From contig NZ_JAKEEB010000012.1 of assembly GCF_021462825.1 (NCBI RefSeq), forward strand, positions 62,001 through 126,000: 64,000 bases of DNA, in the 5' to 3' direction. Made by a program: the position numbers and the translations under genes. The stretch comes from Streptomyces glomeratus (GTDB taxonomy: Bacteria; Actinomycetota; Actinomycetes; Streptomycetales; Streptomycetaceae). Positions 18,696 through 26,964 of this stretch are shown here, one piece after another. The notes under the pieces are model-generated. The model ran no database searches. It saw nothing but the letters and a program-made list of their open reading frames with translations, and had not been told where the DNA came from. Each line of letters begins with the position of its first letter. The first letter of the stretch is position 1.

Positions 18696-18715
18696 TTGTG
18701 CAACTAGTTGCACAA
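18696..18715. promoter_or_regulatory. 20-bp perfect palindrome upstream of the FadH-like gene
   Basis: TTGTGCAACTAGTTGCACAA reads the same on both strands over all 20 bases and lies 52 bases before the start codon. It is probably the operator of the flavoprotein-padR unit, bound by the PadR or the neighbouring MarR protein. Confidence 0.7.
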
Positions 18716-18767
18716 TGGTGCCCTCGTCGTCTACAACAGACACACGACACGCCGGACGGAGGGCCCG

Positions 18768-20783
18768 ATGAGCCGCTACCCCCATCTGCTGACCCCGCTC
18801 GACCTGGGCTTCACCACCCTGCCCAACCGCGTGCTCATGGGCTCGATGCACGTGGGTCTGGAGGAGGCGGAGCACGGCTTCGAGCGCATGGCCGCGTTCT
18901 ATGCCGCCCGGGCGCGCGGTGGAGCCGGTCTCATCGTCACCGGCGGCATCGCGCCCAACGAGGCCGGACGCCCCTACGAGGGCGGCGCCAAGCTCACCAC
19001 CGAGGCAGAGGCCGAGCAGCACTCCGTCATCACCCGGGCCGTGCACGAGGCGGGCGGACGGATCGCGATGCAGATCCTCCACTTCGGCCGGTACGCCTAC
19101 CACCAGGACCTCGTCGCGCCCAGCGCGCTCCAGGCCCCGATCAGCCCGTTCGTCCCGCACGCGCTCACCGACGAAGAGGTCGAGCGGACGATCGACGACT
19201 ATGCGCGCGCCGCCCGCCTCGCCCGGCAGGCAGGCTACGACGGCGTGGAGATCATGGGCTCCGAGGGCTACCTCGTCAACGAGTTCATCGCGGCGGGGAC
19301 CAACCGGCGCGAGGACCGCTGGGGCGGCTCGTACGAGAACCGGATGCGGTTCCCCGTCGAGATCGTGCGCCGGGTCCGCGAGGCCGCCGGCGAGGACTTC
19401 ATCATCGTCTACCGGCTGTCCATGCTCGACCTGGTCCCCGGCGGCTCCTCCCTCGAGGAGGTCATCACCCTCGCGAGGGCCGTCGAGGCCGCCGGAGCGA
19501 CCCTCATCAACACCGGCATCGGCTGGCACGAGGCCCGTATCCCGACCATCGCCACCTCCGTGCCGCGCGGCGCGTACGCATGGGTGACCAAGAAGGTCAT
19601 GGGTGCCGTATCGATCCCCCTCGTGACCACCAACCGCATCAACACCCCCGAACTGGCCGAGCAGTTGCTCGCCGAGGGATACGCCGACATGGTCTCCCTG
19701 GCCCGGCCGATGCTCGCCGACCCCGACTTCGTCGCCAAGGCGCAGGCCGGGCGTCCCGAGGCCATCAACACCTGCATCGGCTGCAACCAGGCCTGCCTCG
19801 ACCACACCTTCAGCGGGAAGATCACCTCCTGCCTGGTCAACCCGCGTGCCTGCCACGAGACCGAGCTGGTGCTGTCCCCGACCCGGCTGCGCAAGCGCGT
19901 CGCCGTGGTGGGCGCCGGTCCGGCCGGGCTCGCCTGCGCGGTGTCCGCCGCCGAGCGAGGGCACGACGTCACGCTGTACGACGCGGCGAGCGAGATCGGC
20001 GGCCAGCTCAACGTGGCCCGCAAGGTCCCGGGCAAGCAGGAATTCGACGAGACGCTCCGCTACTTCCGCACCCAGCTCGACCAGCACGGTGTGGACGTCC
20101 GGCTGGACACCCGCGTCACCGCCGCGGACCTCGACGGGTTCGACGAGATCGTCGTCGCGACCGGCGTCACCCCGCGCACCCCCGAGATCCCCGGCATCGA
20201 CCACCCCCGCGTCCTGGGCTACCTCGACGTACTGCGCGACGGCGCGCCCGTCGGTGACCGCGTCGCCATCCTCGGCGCGGGCGGCATCGGCTTCGACGTC
20301 GCCGAGTTCCTCACCGACGCCGGGGACAAGGCGAGCGAGGACCCGGCGACCTACTTCCGCCACTGGGGCGTCGACATGGACTACCGCGCCCCCGGGGGCC
20401 TCGCGGCGCCCCAGCGGCCGGCCCCGCCGCGCACCGTCCACCTCCTTCAGCGCAAGGCCTCCAAGGTCGGCGCGGGACTCGGCAAGACCACCGGCTGGAT
20501 CCACCGCACCGAGCTGAAGCACCGGGGCGTCACCATGGTTCCGGGCGTGCGCTACGACCGGATCGACGACGAGGGGCTCCACATCACCGTGGACGACGAG
20601 AGCACGGTCCTGCAGGTGGACACGATCGTGCTGTGCACGGGGCAGGAGCCGCGCCGCGACCTGTACGAGGAGCTGACGGCCGCGGGCCGGGCGCCGCACC
20701 TGATCGGCGGCGCCGACGTGGCGGCCGAGCTGGACGCCAAGCGGGCGATCAAGCAGGGCACGGAGCTGGCGGCGGCGCTGTAG
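18768..20783 (+). CDS. FadH-like 2,4-dienoyl-CoA / enone reductase (FMN, 4Fe-4S, FAD)
   Basis: A 671-residue protein with the two-domain layout of 2,4-dienoyl-CoA reductase. The N-terminal old-yellow-enzyme TIM barrel has PNRVLMGSMHVGLEE, LHFGRYAYH and GYDGVEIMGSEGYLVNEF. Four cysteines (C336, C339, C343, C355 in the CIGCNQAC region) should bind a 4Fe-4S cluster. The C-terminal half has FAD/NAD(P) folds (VAVVGAGPAGLACAVSA; VAILGAGGIGFDVAEFL). It would saturate conjugated double bonds, as in breakdown of unsaturated fatty acids or enones. ATG 18768 follows GGAGGG. A perfect palindrome controls the promoter and padR follows 33 bases downstream. Confidence 0.9.
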   Translation: MSRYPHLLTPLDLGFTTLPNRVLMGSMHVGLEEAEHGFERMAAFYAARARGGAGLIVTGGIAPNEAGRPYEGGAKLTTEAEAEQHSVITRAVHEAGGRIAMQILHFGRYAYHQDLVAPSALQAPISPFVPHALTDEEVERTIDDYARAARLARQAGYDGVEIMGSEGYLVNEFIAAGTNRREDRWGGSYENRMRFPVEIVRRVREAAGEDFIIVYRLSMLDLVPGGSSLEEVITLARAVEAAGATLINTGIGWHEARIPTIATSVPRGAYAWVTKKVMGAVSIPLVTTNRINTPELAEQLLAEGYADMVSLARPMLADPDFVAKAQAGRPEAINTCIGCNQACLDHTFSGKITSCLVNPRACHETELVLSPTRLRKRVAVVGAGPAGLACAVSAAERGHDVTLYDAASEIGGQLNVARKVPGKQEFDETLRYFRTQLDQHGVDVRLDTRVTAADLDGFDEIVVATGVTPRTPEIPGIDHPRVLGYLDVLRDGAPVGDRVAILGAGGIGFDVAEFLTDAGDKASEDPATYFRHWGVDMDYRAPGGLAAPQRPAPPRTVHLLQRKASKVGAGLGKTTGWIHRTELKHRGVTMVPGVRYDRIDDEGLHITVDDESTVLQVDTIVLCTGQEPRRDLYEELTAAGRAPHLIGGADVAAELDAKRAIKQGTELAAAL

Positions 20784-20816
20784 GAGCGCTGTGCACCGTC
20801 TCCCTAGGATGGCCCC

Positions 20817-21362
20817 ATGTCACTCCCGCACGCGATCCTGACCGCCCTGCTGGAGAAGCCGTCCTCAGGTCTCGAACTCACCCGCCGGTTCGACAGGTCG
20901 ATCGGCTACTTCTGGTCGGCGACCCACCAGCAGATCTATCGGGAGCTGGGGCGGCTGGAGCACGACGGCCTGATCCGTGCCCTCCCGACCGAGCAGCCGG
21001 CCCGCGGGCAGAAGAAGTCCTACGAGGTTCTGCCCGCGGGCCGCGCCGAACTCGCCCGCTGGACGGCCACGTCGCAGGACCCCAAGCCGATGCGTGATGT
21101 GCTGCTGCTGCGGCTGCGTGCCGCAGCCGTGGTGGGGACCGAGGGCATCGAGACCGATCTGCGTCACCATCTCACCCTGCACCGGCGTCAGTTGGCCGAG
21201 TACCAGGAGATCGAGAACCGCGACTTCGGCCCCGGCAGGGACTCGGCGCAGGACCGCCTCCAGCACCTCGTGCTGCGGGCCGGCATCGATCTGGAGACCT
21301 TCTGGATCCAGTGGCTGTCCCATGCCCTGGAGGAGCTCGGGAGGCTGCCCGCACCCGAATAG
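20817..21362 (+). CDS. PadR-family transcriptional regulator
   Basis: A 181-residue regulator. The N-terminal PadR winged helix (MSLPHAILTALLEKPSSGLE, then QQIYRELGRLEHDGLI) is followed by a C-terminal helical Vir_reg_alpha-type domain with LTLHRRQLAEYQEIE. The ATG at 20817 has AGGATGG upstream. It lies 33 bases after the FadH-like gene, probably in one operon, and may repress that operon through the palindrome at 18696-18715, giving a feedback loop that senses the reductase's substrate. PadR proteins often respond to phenolic or hydrophobic ligands; the ligand here is unknown. Confidence 0.87.
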   Translation: MSLPHAILTALLEKPSSGLELTRRFDRSIGYFWSATHQQIYRELGRLEHDGLIRALPTEQPARGQKKSYEVLPAGRAELARWTATSQDPKPMRDVLLLRLRAAAVVGTEGIETDLRHHLTLHRRQLAEYQEIENRDFGPGRDSAQDRLQHLVLRAGIDLETFWIQWLSHALEELGRLPAPE

Positions 21363-21405
21363 CCGTCCGGGTGCCCGGGCGAACGGTGCCGTGCGTGGTT
21401 GACGA

Positions 21406-24400
21406 TCAGCCTGAGGCGGTGGGAAGGGCCTGTTCGGTCCAGATGGACTTGCCGGTGCGGGTGTGGCGGGTGCCCCAGCGCTGGCAGAGTGCGGAGATGA
21501 GCTGCAGGCCGCGGCCTCCCTCGTCGGTGGCGGAACTGTGGCGGATGTGCGGCGTGGTCAGGCTGGCGTCGGAGACCTCGCAGATCAGTGCGCGGCTGCG
21601 GAGCATGCGCAGCCGGATGGGGCCGTAGGCGTGCCGGATGACGTTCCCGACCAGCTCGCTGACCAGAAGTTCGGTGGTCATGATCAGGTCCTCGTCGGTC
21701 AGGTCCCAGTCGGTGAGCTGGGCGCGGACCAGGTCGCGGGCCTGGCTCGCCGCCACCGGGTCCTCCGGCAACGGCCACTCGGCGACGTTCTCCGCGTCCA
21801 GCGGGTGGGTGCGGGCCAGCAGCAGGGCGGCGTCGTCCATCAGGGCGCCATGAGTGGGCAGGAGTGCGGAGGTAAGGGTGGCGCAGAGGGCGTCCAGGTC
21901 GGAGGCGTCCGCCGGTGAGGCCGGCATGGCGTTCACGGACTGAAAGAGGAGTTCGGCCAGGCGGCGCATGCCGGTGGTGACATCCCTGTCCTTGCTCTCG
22001 ACCAGGCCGTCGCTGTAGAGGGCGAGCAGACTGTCGGCGGGCAGCAGGGTCTCGAGGGTCTCGAAGGGCGGAGCGGCCACCCCCAGTGGCGGGTCCGGGG
22101 CCATGGGCAGGAAGGTGACGGTGCCGCCGGGATGGGCCACCGCTGGGGGCGGCTGACCGGCGCTGGCGTACGACAGACGCCGGGTCACCGGGTCGTAGAT
22201 GCCGTACAGGCAGGTTGCGAAGGTATCGGTGCCCAGCTCGCCGACGATGTCGTTGAGGTGACTGAGGATTTCGTCGGGCGGCAGCTCCAGCTCCGAGAGG
22301 GTACGGACGGCCGTGCGGAGCCTGCCCATGGTTGCGGCCTCGGCCATGCCGTGGCCCATGACGTCGCCGATCACGAGCGCCACCCTTGCCGCGGAGAGAG
22401 GGATCACGTCGTACCAGTCGCCGCCGACGTCGGCTCCCTGCTTGGCCGACTGGTAGCGCGCCGCCGTCGTCACCTCGGGCAGCTTGGGCAGTGCCTGCGG
22501 CAGCAGGCTGCGCTGGAGCGTATGGGCCCGGGTCGTCGCCTCGTCGTAGAGCCCGGCCCGCTCCAGGGCCTGCGCGATCAGTCCGCTGAGCGCGGTCAGC
22601 AGCGTTCGTTCGTCATCGTCCAGCACCCGCGGTCGGCCGAAACCGATCACCGCCGCGCCGATCCCGCGCCCCGACACCGCCAGCGGCAGAAAGGCCCAAG
22701 CGTGCTTGTCGCCCTGCTGGATCAGCATCTCGGTCTTCGGGTAGCGCCTGTGCATCTCCTCCGGAGAGGAGATGCACAGGGAGCTGCGGGTGCGCAGGGC
22801 GTCCCCCACCGGATTCGTGGTGTCGCTCACTGTCCACAGCCCGTCCAGCAGTCGGGTGAAGCGCTCCGAATACCCCCGGGAGCCCACCACGGTCAGCCGG
22901 TCGCCGACTGTGCCGAGCATGATGAGTCCGGTGGCTCCGAGGGGTGCCATCACGCCGTCGGCCACCGCCGCCATCACATCCTGGGCCGTGACCGCCTCGG
23001 CCAGCTCCCGGGTGACCCGCTGCACCAGGGCCGCCCGCTCCGCGGCCGCCCGCTCCGCGTCGGCCCGCTCGACCTCGCGCAGATGCCGCTGGGTGGTGTC
23101 GGTGATGTAGAGCGTGAGGCCTTCCGGCACGGGAACCAGCCGCAGGTGGTACCAGGACGTCCCATCCGGCCCCGGCACATCCAGTCCGGCCGGCTGGCCC
23201 TCGGCCACCGTGGCCCGGCACCGTTGCTCCAGCCCCGGCACGGCACGTACGGCGGGAATGTCCCAGAACAGGGTTCCGGCCACATCTTCCGCGGCGCCGA
23301 AGAGCCGCTCGGCGGCCTGATTGAGAAATCCGATCCGCCAGTCCGCATCCAGGGAGACGAAGCCGTCGCTCATGTGGCGCAGCGCCCGCCCCACCGACTC
23401 GGCGGCGGCGTGCGTTTCGCTGCTGTCCCGGAGGGTGCCGATCACCTTCACCGGCGCCCCCTCCCCGTCCGTGATCGTCCGGGCGCGGGCCTCGATCCAG
23501 ACATATGTGCCGTCCTGGCGCCGGATCCGGTACTCGGCCTGGAAGCCGCCGCGCAGCTGTATGCCGGTGTCGAAGCCGGCTACCGCCCTAGGCAGGTCGT
23601 CCGGGTGGATCAGCGCCGCCCACGCCTCGATGCCGCCGCTCATCACTCCCGGATCGATGCCGGCCAGCACCTCCTCGACGGGCCGGTCGGAGGTCAGCTC
23701 GCCGGTGCGCAGGTCCCACGTGTACGTGATGGAGGGCATCCCCTTCACGTCCCACACGGGGGCGGCCTTCTGCGGTCCTGGCTCGTTCTCCAGGGCACGC
23801 AGCAGGGTGGCGGACGGATTGAGGATCCCGGACGACCTGAGCCTCCCGGACATCCAGGCCGCCACCTCGTTCACGAACGCGCGCTCCGTCGCGCCGGGCT
23901 CGGCGCCCGGGGCGAAGAGGACGGAGAGCGCGCCGCGTCGCCTGCCACCGCCCGGAATGGGAACTGCCAGGTGACCGATGCCGGCGGGGAGTCGGGAAGG
24001 CCACAGGGCGGCGGGGTCCCGGCCCGGCACCGGGTCGGGCGGGGCCAGGTCGGGCCGCCACGCAGTGGTGTCCTTGCGGGCGGCCCTGCTGGGCGGCGCC
24101 GTGCCCCGTGCCGGGATGATCAGCCAGGGCCGGGTCATCGACTCCGGCAGGCCACTGTCGGCGACCAGGTAGAGGACGCCGCTCATGCCGCCGCCCGGGA
24201 GATGCACCATGCCGCCCAGGCCGTGCACCTCGGCCACCGCCTGCTGGAGCGCGGTCAGCAGCACTTCGACATCACGCCGGTCCTCGCCCACGGCGTCGAG
24301 CAGCCACATCCGCATACGGTGTTGCTCCGGCGGCCGTACGGTCTGTATGGTCCGCAGGCCCTGCGGCTGGTGCAGCGGATGGGAGGCGGGGGGTATGGAC

Positions 24401-24438
24401 GGGCCGGTGTTGTCCGCATCGCCGTTTCTGGTACTCAC
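21406..24438 (-). CDS. SpoIIE-type PP2C phosphatase with PAS, GAF and RsbW-like ATPase domains
   Basis: A multidomain signalling protein of about 1010 residues. In order it has an N-terminal GAF-like region; a PAS_3 domain (about 235-345: YTWDLRTGELTSD, AEYRIRRQDGTYVWIEARAR); a second PAS domain (about 350-460: DGFVSLDADWRIGFLNQAAE); a GAF domain (about 490-630); a PP2C/SpoIIE phosphatase domain (GGDWYDVIPLS near 675, GDVMGHGMAEAA, YSDGLVESKDRD); and a C-terminal HATPase_c of the anti-sigma RsbW type (NVIRHAYG, EGGRGLQLI). Such proteins control anti-anti-sigma factors in Streptomyces stress and development. The start is uncertain: GTG 24438/24441 has GGAGG upstream, whereas ATG 24510 in the same frame has no properly spaced site. 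Confidence 0.88.
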   Translation of the reverse strand: MSTRNGDADNTGPSIPPASHPLHQPQGLRTIQTVRPPEQHRMRMWLLDAVGEDRRDVEVLLTALQQAVAEVHGLGGMVHLPGGGMSGVLYLVADSGLPESMTRPWLIIPARGTAPPSRAARKDTTAWRPDLAPPDPVPGRDPAALWPSRLPAGIGHLAVPIPGGGRRRGALSVLFAPGAEPGATERAFVNEVAAWMSGRLRSSGILNPSATLLRALENEPGPQKAAPVWDVKGMPSITYTWDLRTGELTSDRPVEEVLAGIDPGVMSGGIEAWAALIHPDDLPRAVAGFDTGIQLRGGFQAEYRIRRQDGTYVWIEARARTITDGEGAPVKVIGTLRDSSETHAAAESVGRALRHMSDGFVSLDADWRIGFLNQAAERLFGAAEDVAGTLFWDIPAVRAVPGLEQRCRATVAEGQPAGLDVPGPDGTSWYHLRLVPVPEGLTLYITDTTQRHLREVERADAERAAAERAALVQRVTRELAEAVTAQDVMAAVADGVMAPLGATGLIMLGTVGDRLTVVGSRGYSERFTRLLDGLWTVSDTTNPVGDALRTRSSLCISSPEEMHRRYPKTEMLIQQGDKHAWAFLPLAVSGRGIGAAVIGFGRPRVLDDDERTLLTALSGLIAQALERAGLYDEATTRAHTLQRSLLPQALPKLPEVTTAARYQSAKQGADVGGDWYDVIPLSAARVALVIGDVMGHGMAEAATMGRLRTAVRTLSELELPPDEILSHLNDIVGELGTDTFATCLYGIYDPVTRRLSYASAGQPPPAVAHPGGTVTFLPMAPDPPLGVAAPPFETLETLLPADSLLALYSDGLVESKDRDVTTGMRRLAELLFQSVNAMPASPADASDLDALCATLTSALLPTHGALMDDAALLLARTHPLDAENVAEWPLPEDPVAASQARDLVRAQLTDWDLTDEDLIMTTELLVSELVGNVIRHAYGPIRLRMLRSRALICEVSDASLTTPHIRHSSATDEGGRGLQLISALCQRWGTRHTRTGKSIWTEQALPTASG

Positions 24439-25092
24439 CACTGCCGACTGTCGCCTCCGCTCACCCGCCGGGCCGCATGCGGTCGGATGTGGACTTTCAG
24501 CGATCCACATCCCTCGAATCCATGATAATTGGGATGACTTAGGCGATTTAATCCATACTGCGGTGTATTTCGCATTTTATTAACCATGTGTGGCGTCAGT
24601 TCACGCTTCGTTACCCGGAAAACCCTGTCGAGCCGGCCCTTTCTTGCCGGCAGTGGTGGTGGTGAGGCTATAGGTGTTCGTGTGGCTCCGGGAATATCGG
24701 CCCACGCATCGGTGTCGCTGATTCGGCGTTGTCATCGCGCGCGGGTGGAGTGATCGCCTGAGGGGTGATCGGCCCGTCGAGCCCGGCGGGCGGGCGCGAT
24801 GCCGTCAAGAGGAAGGGCGATGTCCGGCGCACTCCGGCCCGGGATACGTATGCTTGATCCGAAGCGGCGTGAACTCGCCTGGCTTCCAAGGCGGTTCGTG
24901 CCGACGGTGCGGTCCGCTGTCGTCGCTGATCCCGCGCCGGCGAGCGCGGCCGAGCGCCGGGTCCCCGTCCGGTCCCGTCGCTCGGCCGCCCCACGGGCCC
25001 ATGCTCCGTCCGGCCCCCTCCGCTGGACGCGCGCCGGACAGCGGGACCACGGTGGGAGGTGATCGTCCACCCCCAGGAGAGGGGCCCGCATC
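24439..25092. other. 654-base gap; AT-rich promoter segment, no supported gene
   Basis: The part from about 24520 to 24590 is strikingly AT-rich for this genome (for example CATTTTATTAACCATG) and probably holds the promoter of the phosphatase gene. The remainder to 25092 has only shadow frames. I found no tRNA, small RNA or motif-bearing small protein in it. Confidence 0.5.
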
Positions 25093-25770
25093 GTGCTCGT
25101 CCCGTCACTCGCGCTGGCCGTCGCCGGCGCCGCCCTGCTCGTCCCCGCCACTCTTCCCCCCGCCCACCCCCAGGAACGCCGGCAGGGCGTCGTCCGCGCC
25201 GCCGACCTGCTGGCCAAGGCACGCGACTGCCTCCGCATATCCCACGGCCGCTACCGCAGCGACCGGGGAGCCCCGGCCGACATATCCGTCTGCGGCGCCC
25301 GCGGCGCCGTGTTCTGGACGGCCGACATGGACATCGACTGCGATGGGCGCCCCGGCATCCGCTGCAACTCCCGGACCGACCCGTACTTCAGCCCCGCCAC
25401 CACCTACCGGCAGTCCGACGGGCGGTACCCGAGCGCCGAAACCCTGCCGTACCTCGTGGTGCCCGGCGCGAGCAGCATCTGGGACCACCGGGCGTACGGC
25501 ATCGGCGGCGGTTCCGTCGCCGCCGTCGTTCACGGGAGCCGCATCGTGTACACGGTCGTCGCCGACACCGGCCCCAAAGACGTCATCGGCGAGGCCTCCT
25601 ACGCCACCGCACGGGCCCTCGGCATCAACGCCGATCCACGCACCGGCGGAACGGACGGCCCGGTGACGTACATCGTCTTCCGCGGCTCCCGCGCCGTGCC
25701 GCTCGAGAACCACCGGGTGGCCGTGTCCCAAGGGCAGGAACTGTTACGGAGGTTCCTGGCGGAGAACTGA
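25093..25770 (+). CDS. secreted GH75-type chitosanase
   Basis: A 225-residue secreted protein. A short signal sequence (LALAVAGAALLVPATLPPAH) precedes a domain with the GH75 chitosanase landmarks: AVFWTADMDIDCDG (DxDCDG-type acidic motif), a RCNSRTDPYF Cys/Asp loop, YLVVPG, and an IVYTVVADTGPKD strand. It should hydrolyse beta-1,4-glucosamine polymers. GTG 25093 is preceded by AGGAGAGGG. Codon 25744-25746 is TTA, the rare leucine codon read by the bldA tRNA, so expression may be tied to development. It is followed by a strong bidirectional terminator. Family assignment is from motif memory. Confidence 0.78.
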   Translation: MLVPSLALAVAGAALLVPATLPPAHPQERRQGVVRAADLLAKARDCLRISHGRYRSDRGAPADISVCGARGAVFWTADMDIDCDGRPGIRCNSRTDPYFSPATTYRQSDGRYPSAETLPYLVVPGASSIWDHRAYGIGGGSVAAVVHGSRIVYTVVADTGPKDVIGEASYATARALGINADPRTGGTDGPVTYIVFRGSRAVPLENHRVAVSQGQELLRRFLAEN

Positions 25771-25802
25771 ATCCGGCGGACCGGCGCAGGCGTCCGCGCG
25801 GA

Positions 25803-25834
25803 AGCCGTGGCCAGGGGCGTCCCTGGCCACGGCT
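25803..25834. terminator. bidirectional terminator between the chitosanase and dhaM
   Basis: Perfect 14-bp stem AGCCGTGGCCAGGG / CCCTGGCCACGGCT with a four-base loop GCGT. It lies between convergent genes, 33 bases after the chitosanase stop and 54 bases from the dhaM stop. Confidence 0.85.
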
Positions 25835-25888
25835 CTCCAACGCGCCGTCACCTCTCCCGCCTTCCTGCTGCGCGGCGCCGTTTCCGCG

Positions 25889-26305
25889 TCATTCCTTGCG
25901 GTACGTGTACGCCTCCGCCGCCGCCGCCGCCACCGCCGTCAGATCGGCGCCCGCCGAGGCCGTGACGACCGCGGCGACCGCGCCCTCCACGAAGGGGGCG
26001 TCGACCAGCCGGGTGTTCTCGGGGAGTTCGTCTCCCTCGGCGAGCAGCGCCTTCACGGTGAGGACGGCGCTGCCCAGATCCGCGAGCACGGCCACCCCGG
26101 CCCCCCGGTCCACGGCGGCGGCCGCCGCGGAGACCAGCTCGGAACTGGTGCCGAGCCCACCGTCGACCGTGCCGCCCGCCGGGGCGACGGGCACCGCCGT
26201 GGAGCCGCCCGCCAGGCCTTTCGCCAGTTCCGCGACCGACTCGGCGACTGCGGCACTGTGCGAGACGAGCACGATGCCGACCAGCTTGTCGGAGGTCTCA
26301 CTCAC
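25889..26305 (-). CDS. dhaM: PTS-dependent dihydroxyacetone kinase, phosphotransferase subunit DhaM
   Basis: A 138-residue EIIA-Man-like protein. The phosphorylated histidine is His16 in GIVLVSHSAAVAESVAELA. The rest of the EIIA fold is visible as GVAVLADLGSAVLTVKALL and RLVDAPFVEGAVAA. It lacks the HPr and EI-like domains fused to E. coli DhaM, so it must receive phosphate from the general PTS. It passes phosphate to ADP bound on DhaL. Its start overlaps the end of dhaL by eight bases; it is the last gene of dhaKLM. Confidence 0.93.
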   Translation of the reverse strand: MSETSDKLVGIVLVSHSAAVAESVAELAKGLAGGSTAVPVAPAGGTVDGGLGTSSELVSAAAAAVDRGAGVAVLADLGSAVLTVKALLAEGDELPENTRLVDAPFVEGAVAAVVTASAGADLTAVAAAAAEAYTYRKE

Positions 26306-26936
26306 CGGCTGCCTCCACGAGTGCGGCGATCAGCAGGGCCGAGGACGTGGCACCGGGGTCCTGGTGCCCGATGCTGCGCTCGCCCAGATAACTCGCCCGG
26401 CCCTTGCGGGCCTGCAACGGTGTCGTTGCGACGGCCCCCTCCTCCGCGGCCTCCGCGGCCGCCCCGAACGAGGTGGCCAGCCCGTCCACCGCGGGCACCA
26501 GGGCATCGACCATGGTCTTGTCGCCGGGCGCCGCTCCGCCGAGCGCCATGACCCCGTCCACGCCCGCCCGCAGCGCCTGAGCCAGCTGCTCCTCGGTGAC
26601 CTCCCCGTCGTCGCCGAGCGCCTTGCCGGTGCGGCGCAGCAGCGTGCCGTACAGCGGACCGGAGGCGCCACCGACCGTCGAGATCAGCTGCCGGCCCGCG
26701 AGCTGGAGGACCGCGCCCGGAGTGGCCGGCGCCTCCTTCTCCAGCGCGGCCGTGACCGCACGGAAACCGCGTTGCAGATTGGCGCCGTGGTCGGCGTCGC
26801 CGATCGGCGAGTCGAGCGCGGTCAGTCGCTCCGCCTCACGGTCGACGGACACGGCGGCCGCCGTCATCCAGCGGCGGAAGAAGTCGGCGTCGAGCACTGG
26901 ATCTCCTTGCTTGGTACGGACGTTGACCTCACTCAC
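26298..26936 (-). CDS. dhaL: dihydroxyacetone kinase subunit DhaL (ADP-binding)
   Basis: A 212-residue all-helical DhaL subunit that carries a tightly bound ADP as phosphate relay. The Mg-coordinating motif is SPIGDADHGANLQRGFRAV (three Asp/His-type ligands). The nucleotide-binding segments STVGGASGPLYGTLLRR and RKGRASYLGERSIGHQDPGA match the family. The gene is 28 bases after dhaK and overlaps dhaM, so the three form one operon for converting dihydroxyacetone to dihydroxyacetone phosphate. Confidence 0.94.
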   Translation of the reverse strand: MSEVNVRTKQGDPVLDADFFRRWMTAAAVSVDREAERLTALDSPIGDADHGANLQRGFRAVTAALEKEAPATPGAVLQLAGRQLISTVGGASGPLYGTLLRRTGKALGDDGEVTEEQLAQALRAGVDGVMALGGAAPGDKTMVDALVPAVDGLATSFGAAAEAAEEGAVATTPLQARKGRASYLGERSIGHQDPGATSSALLIAALVEAAGE

Positions 26937-26964
26937 AGTTCCGTGGCACGTGCGCGCCGGAGGC

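Noticed and set aside
17450..20257. 935-residue plus-strand frame
   Set aside because: Out-of-frame shadow of the HemK-like and FadH-like genes.
17796..20699. 967-residue minus-strand frame
   Set aside because: Antisense of the FadH-like gene; Val/Gly/Asp-rich with no domain.
22132..24525. 797-residue plus-strand frame opposite the phosphatase gene
   Set aside because: Antisense shadow; the minus-strand frame has clear PAS, PP2C and ATPase motifs.
24799..25062. 87-codon frame before the chitosanase
   Set aside because: Arg/Ala/Pro composition with no motif and no ribosome binding site.
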